DNA from: Stachybotrys elegans
Taxonomy: Eukaryota > Ascomycota > Sordariomycetes > Hypocreales > Stachybotryaceae
Direction of reading: 5' to 3'
Length of the DNA stretch: 64,000 nt
Assembly (NCBI GenBank): GCA_020746835.1
Contig: JAGPNK010000004.1
Coordinates: forward strand, 496,001-560,000
Every line of letters begins with the position of its first letter. The first letter of the stretch is position 1. The position numbers and the translations under genes are program-made. The notes beneath the pieces were generated by a model that saw only the letters and a program-made list of their open reading frames with translations, searched no databases and had not been told where the DNA came from. Of the stretch, positions 1 through 12,358 are shown one piece after another.

Positions 1-2150
1 TTTTGGTCAAGGACAGGGCACTGAGACGTTCACCTCGAGGACCATTTACGACATCATCTTCCCTCGTGTGGTTCAGTACAGTGAGCCTTTCCTTACTCTC
101 AAGCACCTCACCCTCGACGGCTCAGGCCTTGAGGGTTGCGGTCTTTTCCGCCTTGAGGCCCTCAATGAAACTGAAGGCACCTACGTTAGCACTCCTACGT
201 TTGTTGACACGCTGCTCCATGCCGCCGGCTTCATTGCAAACACCCATGCTTCTACTGACACTGCTTGTATTTGTGTCAACGTTGAGCAGGCCATGGTTCC
301 GAGTGACTCAACGGACCTCTATGGCAAGGACCTTCAGGTGTACTGCACTATTGGCGATATCGGCCACTCCTACGTTGCTGATGCCTATGCTTTGGACCCT
401 GCTGGCAAGCTGATCGCCTACGTCGAGGGTATGTGCTTCAAGAAGATGAAGCTCAAGCCATTCCAGAACCACCTTGCAAGGCTCGTTGGTAATGGTGTTG
501 CTGCTCACGCTCCTCAGCCTCAGCCTGTGAGGAAGCCAGTTGTGGCTGCCACAGCTCCAGCAATGGAGCCTCCCCGCAGACCTGCATCCGTCCATGTCGA
601 CACTCACAAGATCAACTCTCTTCTTCGACAAGTGTGTGGCTTGGACTCCAACCCTGCCTCGAGCACCACCCTTGAGGAGCTCGGAATGGACAGTCTGTTG
701 CTGATTGAGTTCAGCGAGCTTCTCCGCAGCCAGTTCCAGAACATTTCGGTTTCTACTCATGATGTTGAGAACTGCCGAACTGTTGGGGATCTCGTCAAGC
801 TGATTGTGGAATCATCTGATGCGGATGATTCTTCATCCACGTCTGAATCGTCGCTCGCACCTTCAAATGGAACTATGGATGATCCCACTCACCTCGGAAC
901 TGAACCTATAACTCCTCCTACACCAGTTACTGCGAGTGAAGACTCTTTGATTCCTCTCTTGAAGCCTCTGTTTGTTCAGATCTGCGGTCTGGACCCCACT
1001 GCAGAGTACGATGGCCCATTGGCATCGCTTGGCGTTGACTCTCTTCTGTCCATTGAGCTTATCCACGAGATTCGAGCTAAGTTGGGCATCGAGTTCGACC
1101 CTCACAGTGAGGACATTTCGGAGCTGAGTTATACTCAGCTGGAGGAGTTGTGTGTGGCAAAGGCCATGAAGAAGAACCAGCGAGGGTCTGCGAAGCAGCC
1201 CAGCCGCGAACAGGTCAGTTCCAGTACCGAGGTTAAGAGCTCGGTGACTCAGAAACCAAGCAGCAACTTTCCTAGGGTCCTCCAGACCGCCCCCGGAGAC
1301 GACAGTCACTTCTACCTTTTCCACGATGGCAGCGGTTTGTGCACGATGTATTCCCGAGTGGCAAGCCTTGAGAAGAATGTCTATGGTGTTGCAAGTCTCG
1401 ACGCACCCGTACTTCAATCTGCGGATAGTGGGGTCCGCACAATGGAGGACTTGGCTACGTTTTACATCCAGCACACTGGCATGCTAACGAAGCCAAGTGT
1501 TCTCTTGGGAGGTGAGTTGTCTCTTTCGCAGCAAAATAGTATTATCACTGACTCTTCTAGGTTGGTCGTTTGGAGGTGTCCTGGCGTTTGAAGTTGCTCG
1601 CCAACTGATCCGCGGTGGAAAGACGGTGGAGGGTGTCATATTGGTCGACTCTCCGGCACCAGTCAACCATGTCGGACTTCCAGCTGAGGTCATCTCATGG
1701 GTCCTCAGCAGGGGCAATGACAATGGTGGCAGAGTTGTCAACACGACGGCGGCACAAGAGGCGAGGGCCAAGATCGGAGCACAGTTCACTCGACACGCGG
1801 GTATGCTGCAGAACTACCAGCCCAAGGCTTTCGGCAGCATCCCATGTGTGATTATACGATGTGCCGAGGTCATCGATACCGACAAGCTGTGCGGCGTGTC
1901 GTATCCTTGGCTCAGCGATTTGGAGGCAGGAAATGAGTCGATCCGTCTCTGGGAGGGCTTGGTGGGCCGCAAGATTCCCGTTCTGGACCTCAATTGCAAC
2001 CACTTCGACGTCTTCGAGAGTAGAAATGTGAGTCAATCCGGAAATCTTCCGCGCCTACACCTTACTGACATGACCCAGATTCAAGAAACGTCTGCGCAAT
2101 TGAGGAATGCTTGTGGTTTGATCAAGGAGGAAAGGAAAGTGGTTGTTTGA
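1..2150 (+). CDS. Non-reducing polyketide synthase, C-terminal part (PT-ACP-ACP-TE)
   Basis: Partial gene: the 5' part (SAT, KS, AT and half of PT expected) lies left of the window and the frame is open from base 2. Exons 1-1511, 1512-1560 removed, 1561-2027, 2028-2078 removed, 2079-2150. Seen in order: the end of the product-template domain, including VDTLLHAAGF whose Asp fits the PT catalytic Asp; a first carrier domain with LGMDSLLLIE; a Ser/Thr-rich linker; a second carrier with LGVDSLLSIE; and a thioesterase whose elbow GWSFGG is rejoined by the first intron, with VDSPAP and NHFDVF giving the likely Asp and His. In the family this enzyme builds an aromatic polyketide from malonyl-CoA and the TE releases it. 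Double ACP plus TE is the layout of orsellinate-type and YWA1-type synthases; the product cannot be told from this part. The second intron is 51 bases and stop-free, so retention would only add 17 residues. Confidence 0.93.
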
Positions 2151-4936
2151 TGTCTAATGGGTTTCATATTGTACAGTTCGGCAGTATTAGATCAATCGTT
2201 TCAATGATTTAGCTCTTTTTCCTACACATCATTTTTGATACCCACCTCCAAGATGTCGTCGTGCAGTCAACATCATCGTATTCCTGCACCAAGAGAGTGG
2301 ATTTCATGAACAATCTTATGGTTCAAGGGAACCGCAATGCTTTACTCTTTGTCTTGACTAGCTTGTTGAGTCGATTGCCATGGCGTTTCATGGTCATCGA
2401 ATTCTATATAGTTATCGTTAATGCTCAAGCCCGGGTACTGTCAACAAGCCTGGTTTCACTACGCTGTGATGACGGGAAATTCTATGGTACAGAATTCGCG
2501 AAGAATGTTGATAAGATGGCAAATGATCAACAAACATGGTACCGATTAAGTTGTCCACTCCCTACTATCTGGAGATTTGCTTTCATCTCAGGAATCAGTT
2601 TGACGCTAAAGACTAATTTCCCGCACCAAATTGCTTATCTTACAGCTCCGCGTCATCACAACTTCTATCGCTGCGTAGAGAGATACCTGCTGCCAGGATA
2701 TGGCCTTGTTCATCCAATCGACTCAAGCAATCCGGTCCTTAATGAACGGCGGCTTGATAAAGGACACCCATCTCCTGGACCTACCTCGGTGGCACTGCTT
2801 TAGGGGATGCATTCTATACGCAGCTGGGAAATTTTACCCAAATAGCCATGCAAGCGATCCTTGCCCGCCTGGCATGAGGTGTACGTGGCCGTCAAAAACC
2901 GTTGTCGGTGAAGGATGGCAAGACCCCTGAAGCCTTGTGCAGCCCCATGCACCAGGCATGGGCCGGGCTCGGATCTGGTTTCATATGCTTCTCAATCGCG
3001 ATCTTGCTGTCTTACTTGCTGTGCCGCGTATGTGCTTACTCCCCGCGGATGCTCGGGCGCGGGTTGGGGGCCGTGTGGCGTGCAGCCTGTTCATGGCGGA
3101 CGGGAATTTCCAGGCGGCATTTGTGAAGTATCAGACGCAGTAAGCGGCATTCTCCTACCTCAATGAGCCATCACTGCCATATTCGTATTGGGCAAGAAAC
3201 AGCTGCGCTTCGATTGGTTGCCTTACATATTGTTAGCACGGGACCCGAGTAAAGGCCTGAGTCATGGACCTGACTGACTAGTGGTTGCTGATGCATGTCC
3301 AAAGCCATTCACGGTTAGGAAGTCAACTGCGCAACCGCGCAACTGCACACCCTGGGGTGTGGCTTGGCCGTTGGGGGCTGCATTATGCAGGGACGCAGGG
3401 AGGCGCCGCGATGGGCAGAATGGAGCGCAACATGTCAAATCTCCCATGCCTCACCCCGGTTCGACACCGCGTATTCAAGAACGAGGCCAAGCTCACTTCG
3501 ATGCGACGAGGTAGGCTATTCTAAACACCTGAGCTCGGAGAGATTATTCAGGCTCGGAGGGGTATCTCGCGAATCTTGCCGCAGATGTCGATCCTTGATT
3601 GAAACGCTGGCTGCTTCTTGCCCAAGTCATCGACATTGCGTGGCCTTTCTCGGCTATCTTATCTCACCTCTATGAGGTCATTGTGGTGCTCGTCTGACAA
3701 TCAGTTTGTGTGATAAGCATGCCTTTTGGGTAGCACAAGTTTTTCTATCTCAAGGTGTAGGCACTGCTTCTTCCATCCCAGGGTGCGTACGGAGTACTTG
3801 TTCTTGATATAATAATTTCCACACGTGGCAGCCCTTTCGTAATGATGCAAAATAAGGCTAGATCTGGTTAATCGTAGATCTAATTGCCAACGGAGACTTT
3901 TCGGTTCTTCATTGGACCCATTCCAACTGGCAACGTCACCAAGGCTAGGTGACAGATAGAATCTTGACAATTTAGGCTCAAAGGGATATATGCTTAGTGG
4001 GCCGATGACTGAGCAACACTACTCATCAACGGCTTCTATTGCCGGTTTCAGAGAAGGAACAGCAAGGATCAGAATATTTGGACTTGGCGGGTGACGTGAA
4101 CGCTCAATCCGGCTGCATATTGGAACCTTTGTGGACCTTACTGATCACGAGCTAGTCAAAGCCCTTATCTGGCGTCCATAGAGTTGTGTTCCCAATGCAG
4201 TCTTCCTTCCAGCCTGAGCTCAAAATGACTTACATGAGCCGTGGTTCACACCGCAGTTTCATTCAAAGCTGGCGTGACTTTCTTCAAGGGTCGTAACCGT
4301 CGTGGAGGCGTCTCAACCCTGATGTCGTGCCAAGAAGAACGTGCTGACAGGACAGGATGAACAATCAGAGGCACCCTGGACATTAACGCCAAGTCTAAGA
4401 ATACGCTTCTAGGTATAGTTGCCCAGGCCACCATTGCTTCATCGTGGCGCGATCGTTGGCTGACCAGTTGCCGATCTTCACAAACATGGGATCAAGATCC
4501 CGGCAATGAGCAGGATTCATGCGATAGATGACCTTGTTCAGTCTCCCAGGGATACCACTGCCCAAATCCGAGACCAAGACATCGGGTACGCGGCATGGCT
4601 GGGTACCGGCTGTCTGGGATGACACATTGGAGCATATGGGACGCAACGTGCTGCTGACAGACAATGTTCACAATACGGAAATGATGCGCATTCACACACC
4701 AGCAAGTCCCATTACAATGAAGAACAATTTCTAACAGCTTCAACGCGGTAAAATAAATGGGGACCAGTCATACAGGCCTGTGTACGAGGTCGCTGGTCAA
4801 TCAAAAGGACATCAGGACAATTTTGTCATAAGCGACTCGAGCATGGCACGGTGAAACGGTTGCTATATTTCCCTATGGATACGTTCTAACGTTGCATACT
4901 CATTCACATTGTCCAATACAAATCCAAGCCAAGAAA
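2151..4936. other. Intergenic, with possible gene debris
   Basis: Between the converging PKS and P450 3' ends. No intact gene recognised. Short protein-like stretches appear in shifting frames: around 2790-2880 (+) there is a 29-codon run ending in TGA, and 4395-4664 (-) contains a run with PGRLNKVIYRMNP and NDRATMKQWWPG. These may be remnants of lost genes, but I recognise no family. The 180-codon open frame at 2261-2803 looks like chance. Confidence 0.4.
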
Positions 4937-6778
4937 CTAGACCAAGGTCCTCTTGGAGATGTATGCCATAAAGTCAAACTGGGGGACAAACCACCTGTTT
5001 TCCACTCTCCACACCTTGCTGGGGTTGGCGAATGTAAACTGGGGACACGTTAGTACACAACGTTGGCTACCCGCCCAGGAGAGAAACTCACCTCATACTC
5101 CTGGAGGATGGTGGGCACAAGCTTGTAGATCTCGAGAAGCGAAATGTGCTTTCCAAGGCACGTGCGATGGCCAGCACCAAACTGAGCACCCCTTTCTGTT
5201 AGCCGAATGTCTTCCTCAGCGACTGGGGCAGGGACTCACCGTCAACAAACCGTCATCCATCTTCTTCCTCTGCACTGGATCAGCCTCGATCCACCGCTCC
5301 GGTCGCCACTTGTCCGCATCGGCACCGAAGACTTGACGATCGCGGTGGACAACCCAGGCGTTCATGCCAACGATGGTTCCCTCGGGGATATGTTCTCCAG
5401 AAATTTCAATGCCGCCAGCGGGGACAACACGCTCCAGGTTCAGTCCGAATGGCGGATGGATACGCCCAGCCTCCTGAATGCATGCCTCGAGGTACGGCAG
5501 TCGTCGACTCTCCTTCCACGTCACGATGCGGGACAGCTCACCCCTCGCGCGGGCTGCGTCAATCTCGGCGCGGAGCTTTTGCAACGTCTGAGGGTGCTCG
5601 CCCAAGTTCTTGAACAGAGTGCGCAGGAAAATTGCCGTGGTATCGCTGCCCGCCAAGACGTTGGAAGACGTCCAAGCCGTCAGGGCCCTAACGCCAAGTC
5701 AGATTCCCGCAACCACTTGCCTTGCCATCAAGCACTTACCACTTAGGGATAGACGGGTCCTTCTCCATGGCGGCCAAGAATCGGGACAAAAAGTCCTTGC
5801 TGTTGACCGGCTCTCCGGCCGCCATCTTGGCCTCCCGCTCATTCTGCTGCTTGACCGCAAATGCCACCATCGGCGACCAGCTCGCGGGCCGTAGCCGGGA
5901 GACAATGGGGTTCTTGACCCACAAGTAGTCGACCCATGGAATTTGGCCCACCTGTAGGACGTGTTAACGTTGCGCTTGTTGGGGAACAGGGGAGTTGTTG
6001 TACTTACAACGGCGACATATTGGAACCACCGCCAAATGCTGTCCATAATGCCATCAATATCCTTACCATGCTCTAAGAAGCCTAGGCGGGTGGAAAAGGT
6101 GATTTCGCCGACAACATCAAACTGCCATTGACTTAGCCAAGTACGACGATTGCTCAGATTGGAAAATACTCACCGCAAAGTATTGCAGCCAAAGACCCCA
6201 GTCACAGACGGCACGGGTCTTGACAAAACGCTTGTCTAGTTGCTCCATGAAAGCCTCGATCGTAGCATCGACCAGCGACTCAAAGGACGTCAAGTTGGAC
6301 ATGGAATATATGCCACCAATGGGTCTCTTGAGCATTCTGTGTATACCTTCATCCTGTGTTGCGAACAGACCAGGAAGAATCTTTCCCTTGGACATGGGCA
6401 AGATGACATGGTAAAAGTCAGACTGATATCAAGGTTAGCCGTCTTCTTACACACGCCACAATCAGGGGAGTAACATGCCTTTCCCAACGGGCTGTGCAGG
6501 CGGTAGATCTTATCGACTTCCTGAGCATTGCCTGCAGAGACCATGTTGGGACCAAACCTGACCAAGTGACCATGCTTCTCATGAAGCTCAATGTGAATCT
6601 CATGTGGGCGGCGTGACCACACCCAGTAGGCTCGGGGAAGGTTGGTCAACTTGGCCAGGAAAGGGCCTGGGATGCGTCGCAAGCGAAACCATTGCCACGC
6701 AATCTTTCCAATCACAGCCGCCACCACGGCGTACGCGACGGATGTCGACAAAGCACGAGGCGAGGAATCTAACAACAT
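4937..6778 (-). CDS. Cytochrome P450 monooxygenase (pisatin demethylase/benzoate 4-hydroxylase-like)
   Basis: Seven exons, reading down: 6778-6479, 6422-6174, 6121-6008, 5951-5740, 5687-5240, 5181-5092, 5038-4937; about 504 residues, normal for a microsomal fungal P450. Seen: N-terminal membrane helix, proline hinge RRIPGPFLAKL, I-helix LAGSDTT, K-helix ExxR in YLEACIQEAGR, PERW, and the haem loop FGAGHRTCLGK with the ligand Cys near residue 449. The ligand exon is rejoined only if the intron 5182-5239 uses the later acceptor, which gives an unbroken DDGLLTFGAGHR. Intron 1 (6423-6478) appears to begin with GC, not GT: AAG, gcatgt, restoring SPLGKSDFYHVILP. The family carries out NADPH/O2-dependent hydroxylation at the ER. 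Position beside the PKS suggests tailoring of its product (inference). A CCGGTCCG site lies about 140 bases upstream. Confidence 0.93.
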
Positions 6779-8906
6779 GTTGCGTCTCTAGGTGTAAAGA
6801 TGGCTTGTTGGACTAATTGCTATGGCATCAAAGCACTCCGCTCGCGCCTAAAGTAGACAGAAGAAAACCTCTAATTGAAGTCATTGGGCCGTTTTAGTCA
6901 TGAAACGGGCCAAATACCGGTCCGGAGTCGGGGTCGGTCAGGTCCGGCCGTCAGACGTGCCTATGCCAGGATCACCTCGGGAGCGCCGCACTCTTTTCCT
7001 AGGGCCTACAGCCATTGAGGACAGCAGCAGCGGACAGGACTGCAACTTCTTAACCACGGCGGCGAAGAGACAACGCCCTCGTAGCCCTTTTGCAAAAGTG
7101 CTTTCCAAGAACTCATCCCATGGGTTGCTGACCCTTGGCCGTGGCCCGCTGCATGGTGCAGGCCATAATCGTTCTCGGAGAAGGCGATTCTGCAGCCTGA
7201 ACTGATGACGACGACTTCTCAACCTTGCATCTGACCTGATATTTGCCATGATATGCCGGACCTTCATCGGCGCGGTCAGCGATGAGTCCAGCATTTATCT
7301 CACCAAGACCAAAAGGGATCAGTTCTGATGCAAGGAGGGTTGGCAATGGGCTGTTTTGCTTCTTGGCATATGCACTCCACTAATCCTCATGTAGGAATCT
7401 CATCAACAATGGCCGTGTGGTTTCACCGTTTGTAGAGTAAGCCCTGCTGCTGTCGACGGAGCAACAGCAAGGCAGCATCATATCGCCACGGGAGGGAATC
7501 TGCTGGAAAAATCCAGAACGGGCATGGCCGGCCTCTCAGGGTGTCAAAAGCGCACACCCATTTGGGCTCCTCGGGTCCGGCTTGGCATACCCTGACCCAA
7601 GTCAGCTCCGGCAATCTACAGCGCGCCTAATGACATGGTCCTGGGAGGGAGGGCCACAAGTCAATATGTCTTGGCAGCGAATCTCAAAAAGTCGAGACTC
7701 GCCAGCAAGTGGATCGGCTACAGCTAGACAGGTAAACGACAGGAGGGCAATAAGGCTGGCGAGACACCGCCGGCCGGCCGACCCTGACTTGGCATGTGCT
7801 CTGCATCTGCCGGCCGAGCATTTGTTTTGGCGATTGGACACCAGCTCAGCGCTACGCACCGCTCTGCAGCTGATGCAGCAAGGTGCCAAGTGCGACGCCC
7901 CTAGACCCCTGGCTAGGGTCCGGGTATCCTATGCCCCCAGACCTCCCCTCCCCCTACCCCAGTCTTGCGGGGCGTTCATGTACCCTGACAGACTTGGGGG
8001 CTCAGCAGGGGCTTATTTTCTGCCCTGCCCGCCGTCTCTTCCCAAGGTGTGGTTAGATATGCCTGCCTCCAACCCGTATTGATAGCCGTCGGGCTGAGTG
8101 CTAATTAACCCCTGAATCAAGCAAGTAAGTGGCTCGTCCGTCGGCATGACATGAGCTCCACAGATGAGAAGGCGTCAGAACTGTCTCCGTCCGGCGTGGA
8201 TCCCGACCCTCGCCATCTCGCCCTTTGAGTGTGTACGTAATGTCAGCACGGCGTAATGTAGCCGACAGATAGACGCCGTTGTTGTTATGCCCAGATGAGG
8301 TAACGTTGAGGTCACATACTACTACTCGGGCCGTTAGAAATAAGCATAATCGACATAATGGTTGCCCCTTTGCGTTTTCAGCTGGGCGTGGTGCCTATTT
8401 TTCTCTTGGCTCTCTCACACGTGTCGTACATCTCGTGTCGCCCAGCCTAATAGGGCTTCATTCTTGCACAGCCAGGCTGCAGCACGGTTACTCAGCGCTA
8501 CAGGCTCGACTAAGATAGCCTAATATAGCAATTCTGATCACAGATCTGCGGAGACCCAAAGAGGGATGCAGATGGGAGGGAGTGTTCACACCACGAACCC
8601 CTTGTGACAACGCCTGCTCGGGGATTAAGCCTGCCAAGCCCTACGTACGTATGTATACACCACGAACGCACGCCAACGCCAGTACCTTGAATAAAAGTGG
8701 ATGCATCTCACACTGCATCTCCCGCTCCGCCCGGTGCCGCTCATGGTTTAACGCATATGATACCAGTGGGTACCAGATACGGTGCTCTGGACACTTAGAA
8801 ATTGACGATTCGCCCGTGTTGTTATACTTTGTGATTCGGCATATGTAGTTCATGTTTCTGTGGAGTCCAGATTTGCCGCAAGACTACTCAACCCAAACTG
8901 ATCATC
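6779..8906. other. Divergent promoter region, P450 / Myb regulator
   Basis: About 2.1 kb between divergently transcribed genes. It is fairly GC-rich in its left part and holds open frames (6900-7205, 6938-7294, 7582-8082) with low-complexity composition and no family signature; I do not call them genes. The left 250 bases carry several CGG/CCG triplets including the site listed separately. Confidence 0.5.
6917..6926. promoter_or_regulatory. Candidate CGG-N-CCG operator upstream of the P450
   Basis: Sequence CCGGTCCGGA, which contains CGG-A-CCG as an inverted pair, the kind of target bound by Zn2Cys6 regulators. The same 8-mer CCGGTCCG, on either strand, lies upstream of the flavoprotein (15256-15263) and the GMC gene (18754-18761). 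Binding is inferred only. Confidence 0.3.
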
Positions 8907-10518
8907 ATGGACGCCATGGAGAGACGTATCCCGAAGCGTTGGACGGACGCAGAAGACAGTATCCTGTACCGCGAGGCCAGAAACCAATGTAGGTGACGAC
9001 GCGTCCCCTCCCTGGCAGTTTAGATGTGCGGTGTCCAACTGCCGATGCTCGACTTCCCCATCCTCCTGCCGCTATTTGGCATTGATGGAGCAAACGCTAA
9101 CTTGCCCCCAGTGGCCAACGGACAAGTCAAAGACTGGAACAGAATAGCGGCCAAGCTACCAGGAAGAACAAACAAGGACTGTCGCAAACGGTGGATCAAC
9201 AAAGTCTGTGGAAGCCTGAAGAAGGGTGCATGGGACGAGGACGAAGACGAGAGGCTGCTTGAAGCAGTGCGTATGCATGGTCAAAAGTACGTCATAACAG
9301 CACACGTCAGTTCCTTGCATTGCTCTAACATGTGTGGCAGGTGGGCGATCATCGCAAACGTCGTAGGCCTTCGGAGCCCAGATCGTATGTTCCAGCCCAA
9401 CGCCTAGTATGCTGTTGCATTCACTGACCCATCTACCCAAAGAATGCGCCAAAAGGTGGCAGTACAGCTTGGATCCACGACTGGATCATGGCCAGTGGAC
9501 TCCAGAAGAGGTGGGCTACATACACGCCTCGAGGGACGCCAACCAATTTGCTGACATTCTCAGGATGAATTCCTTGTCACTCTTGTCCAGGCGCATGGCC
9601 GTGACTGGAAGCTTATTCATGAACAAGAGTTTCCCAAGCGTTCCCGAAACGAATTGAAGAACAGGTTAGCAATGAATCTCCTGCGTGCATTCGGGTATAC
9701 TGACGCGTGGCAGATATTCCACCTTGACCAGAAGGCCAAGCACAGCCAACGGCGAAAACAGATCTATTCGCTCTGTGCCATCCTGCGCGCCCTCGTGTGC
9801 GCCATCTCGTGTACCGTCTCGCGTCCCGTCACCAGTCAGTCGAGCTCATGACGATGTCTCCCTGCCAACAGACGGCGAGAGCACGACCGGGCCAGTAGAT
9901 GGGAGCGGCGACAACGCCAGTTACTCGAATCCTATCGATGCTCAGATGAACTGGGAAGATGGGAGAAATGAAGAAATGCTCGTCGACACGTGGGTTGATT
10001 CGATCGGCGCGGACTGGATCCAGCATATGGGAACGCCCTTCTCCGGGTCTCCGACGTCTGCTATTCTCTCCTCCAGCGATGGTCTATCTAACTCCGGAAG
10101 CGCCATGGCTCTGGATAAGCAGCCCGAGACAGTGGTGCCCACAGCTGTGATGAGATCGTCCAAAGATGTGGAAGCCATGGCGAACTCCTCGCCGCTTCAA
10201 TGGACCTCTGCGGCTCCAGATCCTTCTGCACCTTTCATTTTCGGTCCTCTTGACACATCCGGCCCCAATGACTGGACAAACACGGACCACACGTTGCCTA
10301 TGGACACACAGCTGCAGCAAACGCCTATGGTGCTGACTGATAGCTCTGGGGAGCTGATCCACGATGCGCTTACGGTGAATGCTCTGATTGGGCAAGCAAA
10401 TAGTTCCGTCAGGAGGATATCGCTTACCGTGGACAAGTGTGACTCAAATACACTGGAATATCTATTGTCATGCGTCAAGGAACTGAAGGGAAAGGTCAAA
10501 TTAGAAATAGATGTTTAG
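8907..10518 (+). CDS. Three-repeat Myb (SANT) DNA-binding protein, likely cluster regulator
   Basis: Exons 8907-8988, 9112-9286, 9341-9384, 9443-9510, 9564-9664, 9714-10518; about 424 residues. Five introns fall inside the DNA-binding domain and each junction restores a Myb repeat. Repeat 1 (about residues 10-57) has RWTDAEDSILYREA and GRTNKDCRKRWINKV; repeat 2 (about 60-108) has GAWDEDEDERLLEAV and the KWAIIA junction; repeat 3 (about 110-160) has GQWTPEEDEFLVTLV and ends NELKNRYSTL. Spaced tryptophans are those of c-Myb/BAS1-type proteins. After the domain comes a short array of four-residue repeats (about 175-195), then an acidic Ser/Pro/Asp-rich tail that could activate transcription. The ATG at 8907 was chosen because it opens directly into repeat 1; a second ATG follows three codons on. 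Lying between enzyme and transporter genes, it is a good candidate for the pathway regulator (inference). Confidence 0.88.
9775..9834 (+). repeat. 12-base tandem repeat in the Myb gene
   Basis: About five imperfect 12-base units of the type gcgccatctcgt, in frame, coding a [Cys/Arg]-[Ala/Val]-Pro-Ser motif immediately after the last Myb repeat. The unit length is a multiple of three, so copy number could vary without breaking the frame. Confidence 0.75.
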
Positions 10519-12358
10519 ACAGCCTGGAGATTCTCAGATATCCGAGGCTTTACGAATTGACGAATAATTCTTTTGCCATGCTCTTGAATCAGACTAAGAT
10601 ATCTCCCTATTGGCTGGACAAGGATGCGTTGCGTCACATATAAATACGATGTGTATCTTCTACCCTACTGCATGGTTGACGATCCTGGAAAATACTACAT
10701 TCCCAGTGAAAGAGATACATTAAATTACATGAGTGCCCGGACTGAAGTACCAGCCGGCCGTCTCGCGTGTCTGGCGATAATATGCCAGGATATATTAACT
10801 GAGGTCTCTGTATTTCACTGATCGTTTCTTGACAGCAAAATACGGCTGCTGACATAGGGTTCCAACTACCCTTAAGTATCTACCTTGACTCTTCGTAAGA
10901 CCTGTAGGACATCCACACCATGGTTGAAGCTCTTCCAACCTTTGAGAGCGGATGGGTTGCAGACCAGAACTCTTGTGATGGACCTTTTAGTTCGATCATC
11001 GGTGCCATGAAAGTACCAAATGAACGAATTTGACGTCTGATTCAAACCAGACAACACCTGAAAACCACGCGCACACGTATACTTTATCTTCAAATAGTCA
11101 CAAGGTCTGCCTTGGAGATGTTTGCAGATCGTAATAAACAGATTCTAAAATTCGTGGCATTCCTCCCCTGTTGGGTCTCCTTAAGCACAAAGTCCAGGGC
11201 TATGACTGAGGTCCCTTATTAGGAGCTACCGATCAACTAGATCCATCTGCAAACTGATCCTTTTCCAACCAGATCTTTAGTCCACGGGAGGAATGTTACA
11301 TCGCCTTGTGCCGATAGTGTGGATCAGGCTGATCAGTGGATAGCTTCGATGCATGCCAGGGTATCCGCATCAACTTGACGTTTCTTAGTCACAGACGATC
11401 TTCAGGGACCAAAATGACACGCACGTGGCAAGGTTCCAGCGGGAATATCTTTGGTATGCAGGCCAAGGGATCAGTGCCCTACTTGATATAGCAGAATAGG
11501 AAGGTGTACTGGATTTCGTATTCATCCAATTCCAACCTAAAACTACCTATATGCCGGGTCGGCTTCTAATGGTGGGCCAGCTCGAGTATGGCGGGACTGT
11601 TTACATCAGAAATACAACCGCTTCATCGTCCAGTACCGCCCTGAAGCGAGCACATTGTACGAACCTCTCAACAAGACTGTCGTGATTTAACGTCGGGATT
11701 TCTGCACTGGTGACAAAATGGCTTATTTGACCGGTCGAATGATAAGATGGTATAATTCGTTTCTTGGTTGTTGGCGATTCGATGGCTGATATATTTGTGA
11801 TGTCTGGATGCCCCAGCTCACGTGATGACTTCAGAGCGTTCTGGGTTCAACGGTGGTCGCGAATCTGAGGGCAGTGTAGCCAGCGATGGATGTTATTCTT
11901 TTCTTCGGCATGTATGCGACAAAGACACTGTTAGCAAGCGGAAGGACAAGAACAGAAATAAATGTTGGACAAAATCTCAACGTGTGTTTGACTCGTTGAT
12001 TTGCATCACTGGAAATTATCATGCTTACATGATAGACATTACATAAAACACCGGAGGGCCATTCAATTACTGGCAGGAGGAAACTGTCCATCGGTCCTCG
12101 GTGGGAGCCCAATTCTCATAATCAGGCAAAAAGACTCCTTATAGGCGTACAGTTTATCTAGGATATGTTTTATCTCATTTGTTCGACTTTGCAACGGACA
12201 TGGCACTTCGATTAAGAGTGGGGAGGAGTTGATCTGGAAAATCATGGCTGAGCCGGTTGGCCGAATTATAGCCAATCTTTTACATATGCTTGTCATAGTC
12301 TTAAGTGTCTATAGTCTATATGCAATCACCACCGCCCGTTACCTCTGTTGTTCATTCC
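10519..12358. other. Intergenic, Myb regulator / transporter 3' ends
   Basis: About 1.8 kb between converging genes. Only short open frames without recognisable content (longest about 93 codons). I see no transposon signature, RNA gene or repeat here. Confidence 0.5.

Noticed and set aside
863..1474. 203-codon open frame antisense to the PKS
   Set aside because: Overlaps ACP and TE coding sequence; no domain and no independent signals.
2261..3166. Plus-strand open frames in the PKS-P450 gap
   Set aside because: Frames switch often and no family is recognisable; listed only as possible debris.
7582..8082. 166-codon plus-strand frame
   Set aside because: Pro/Arg-rich translation of a GC-rich promoter; the opposite strand is equally open.
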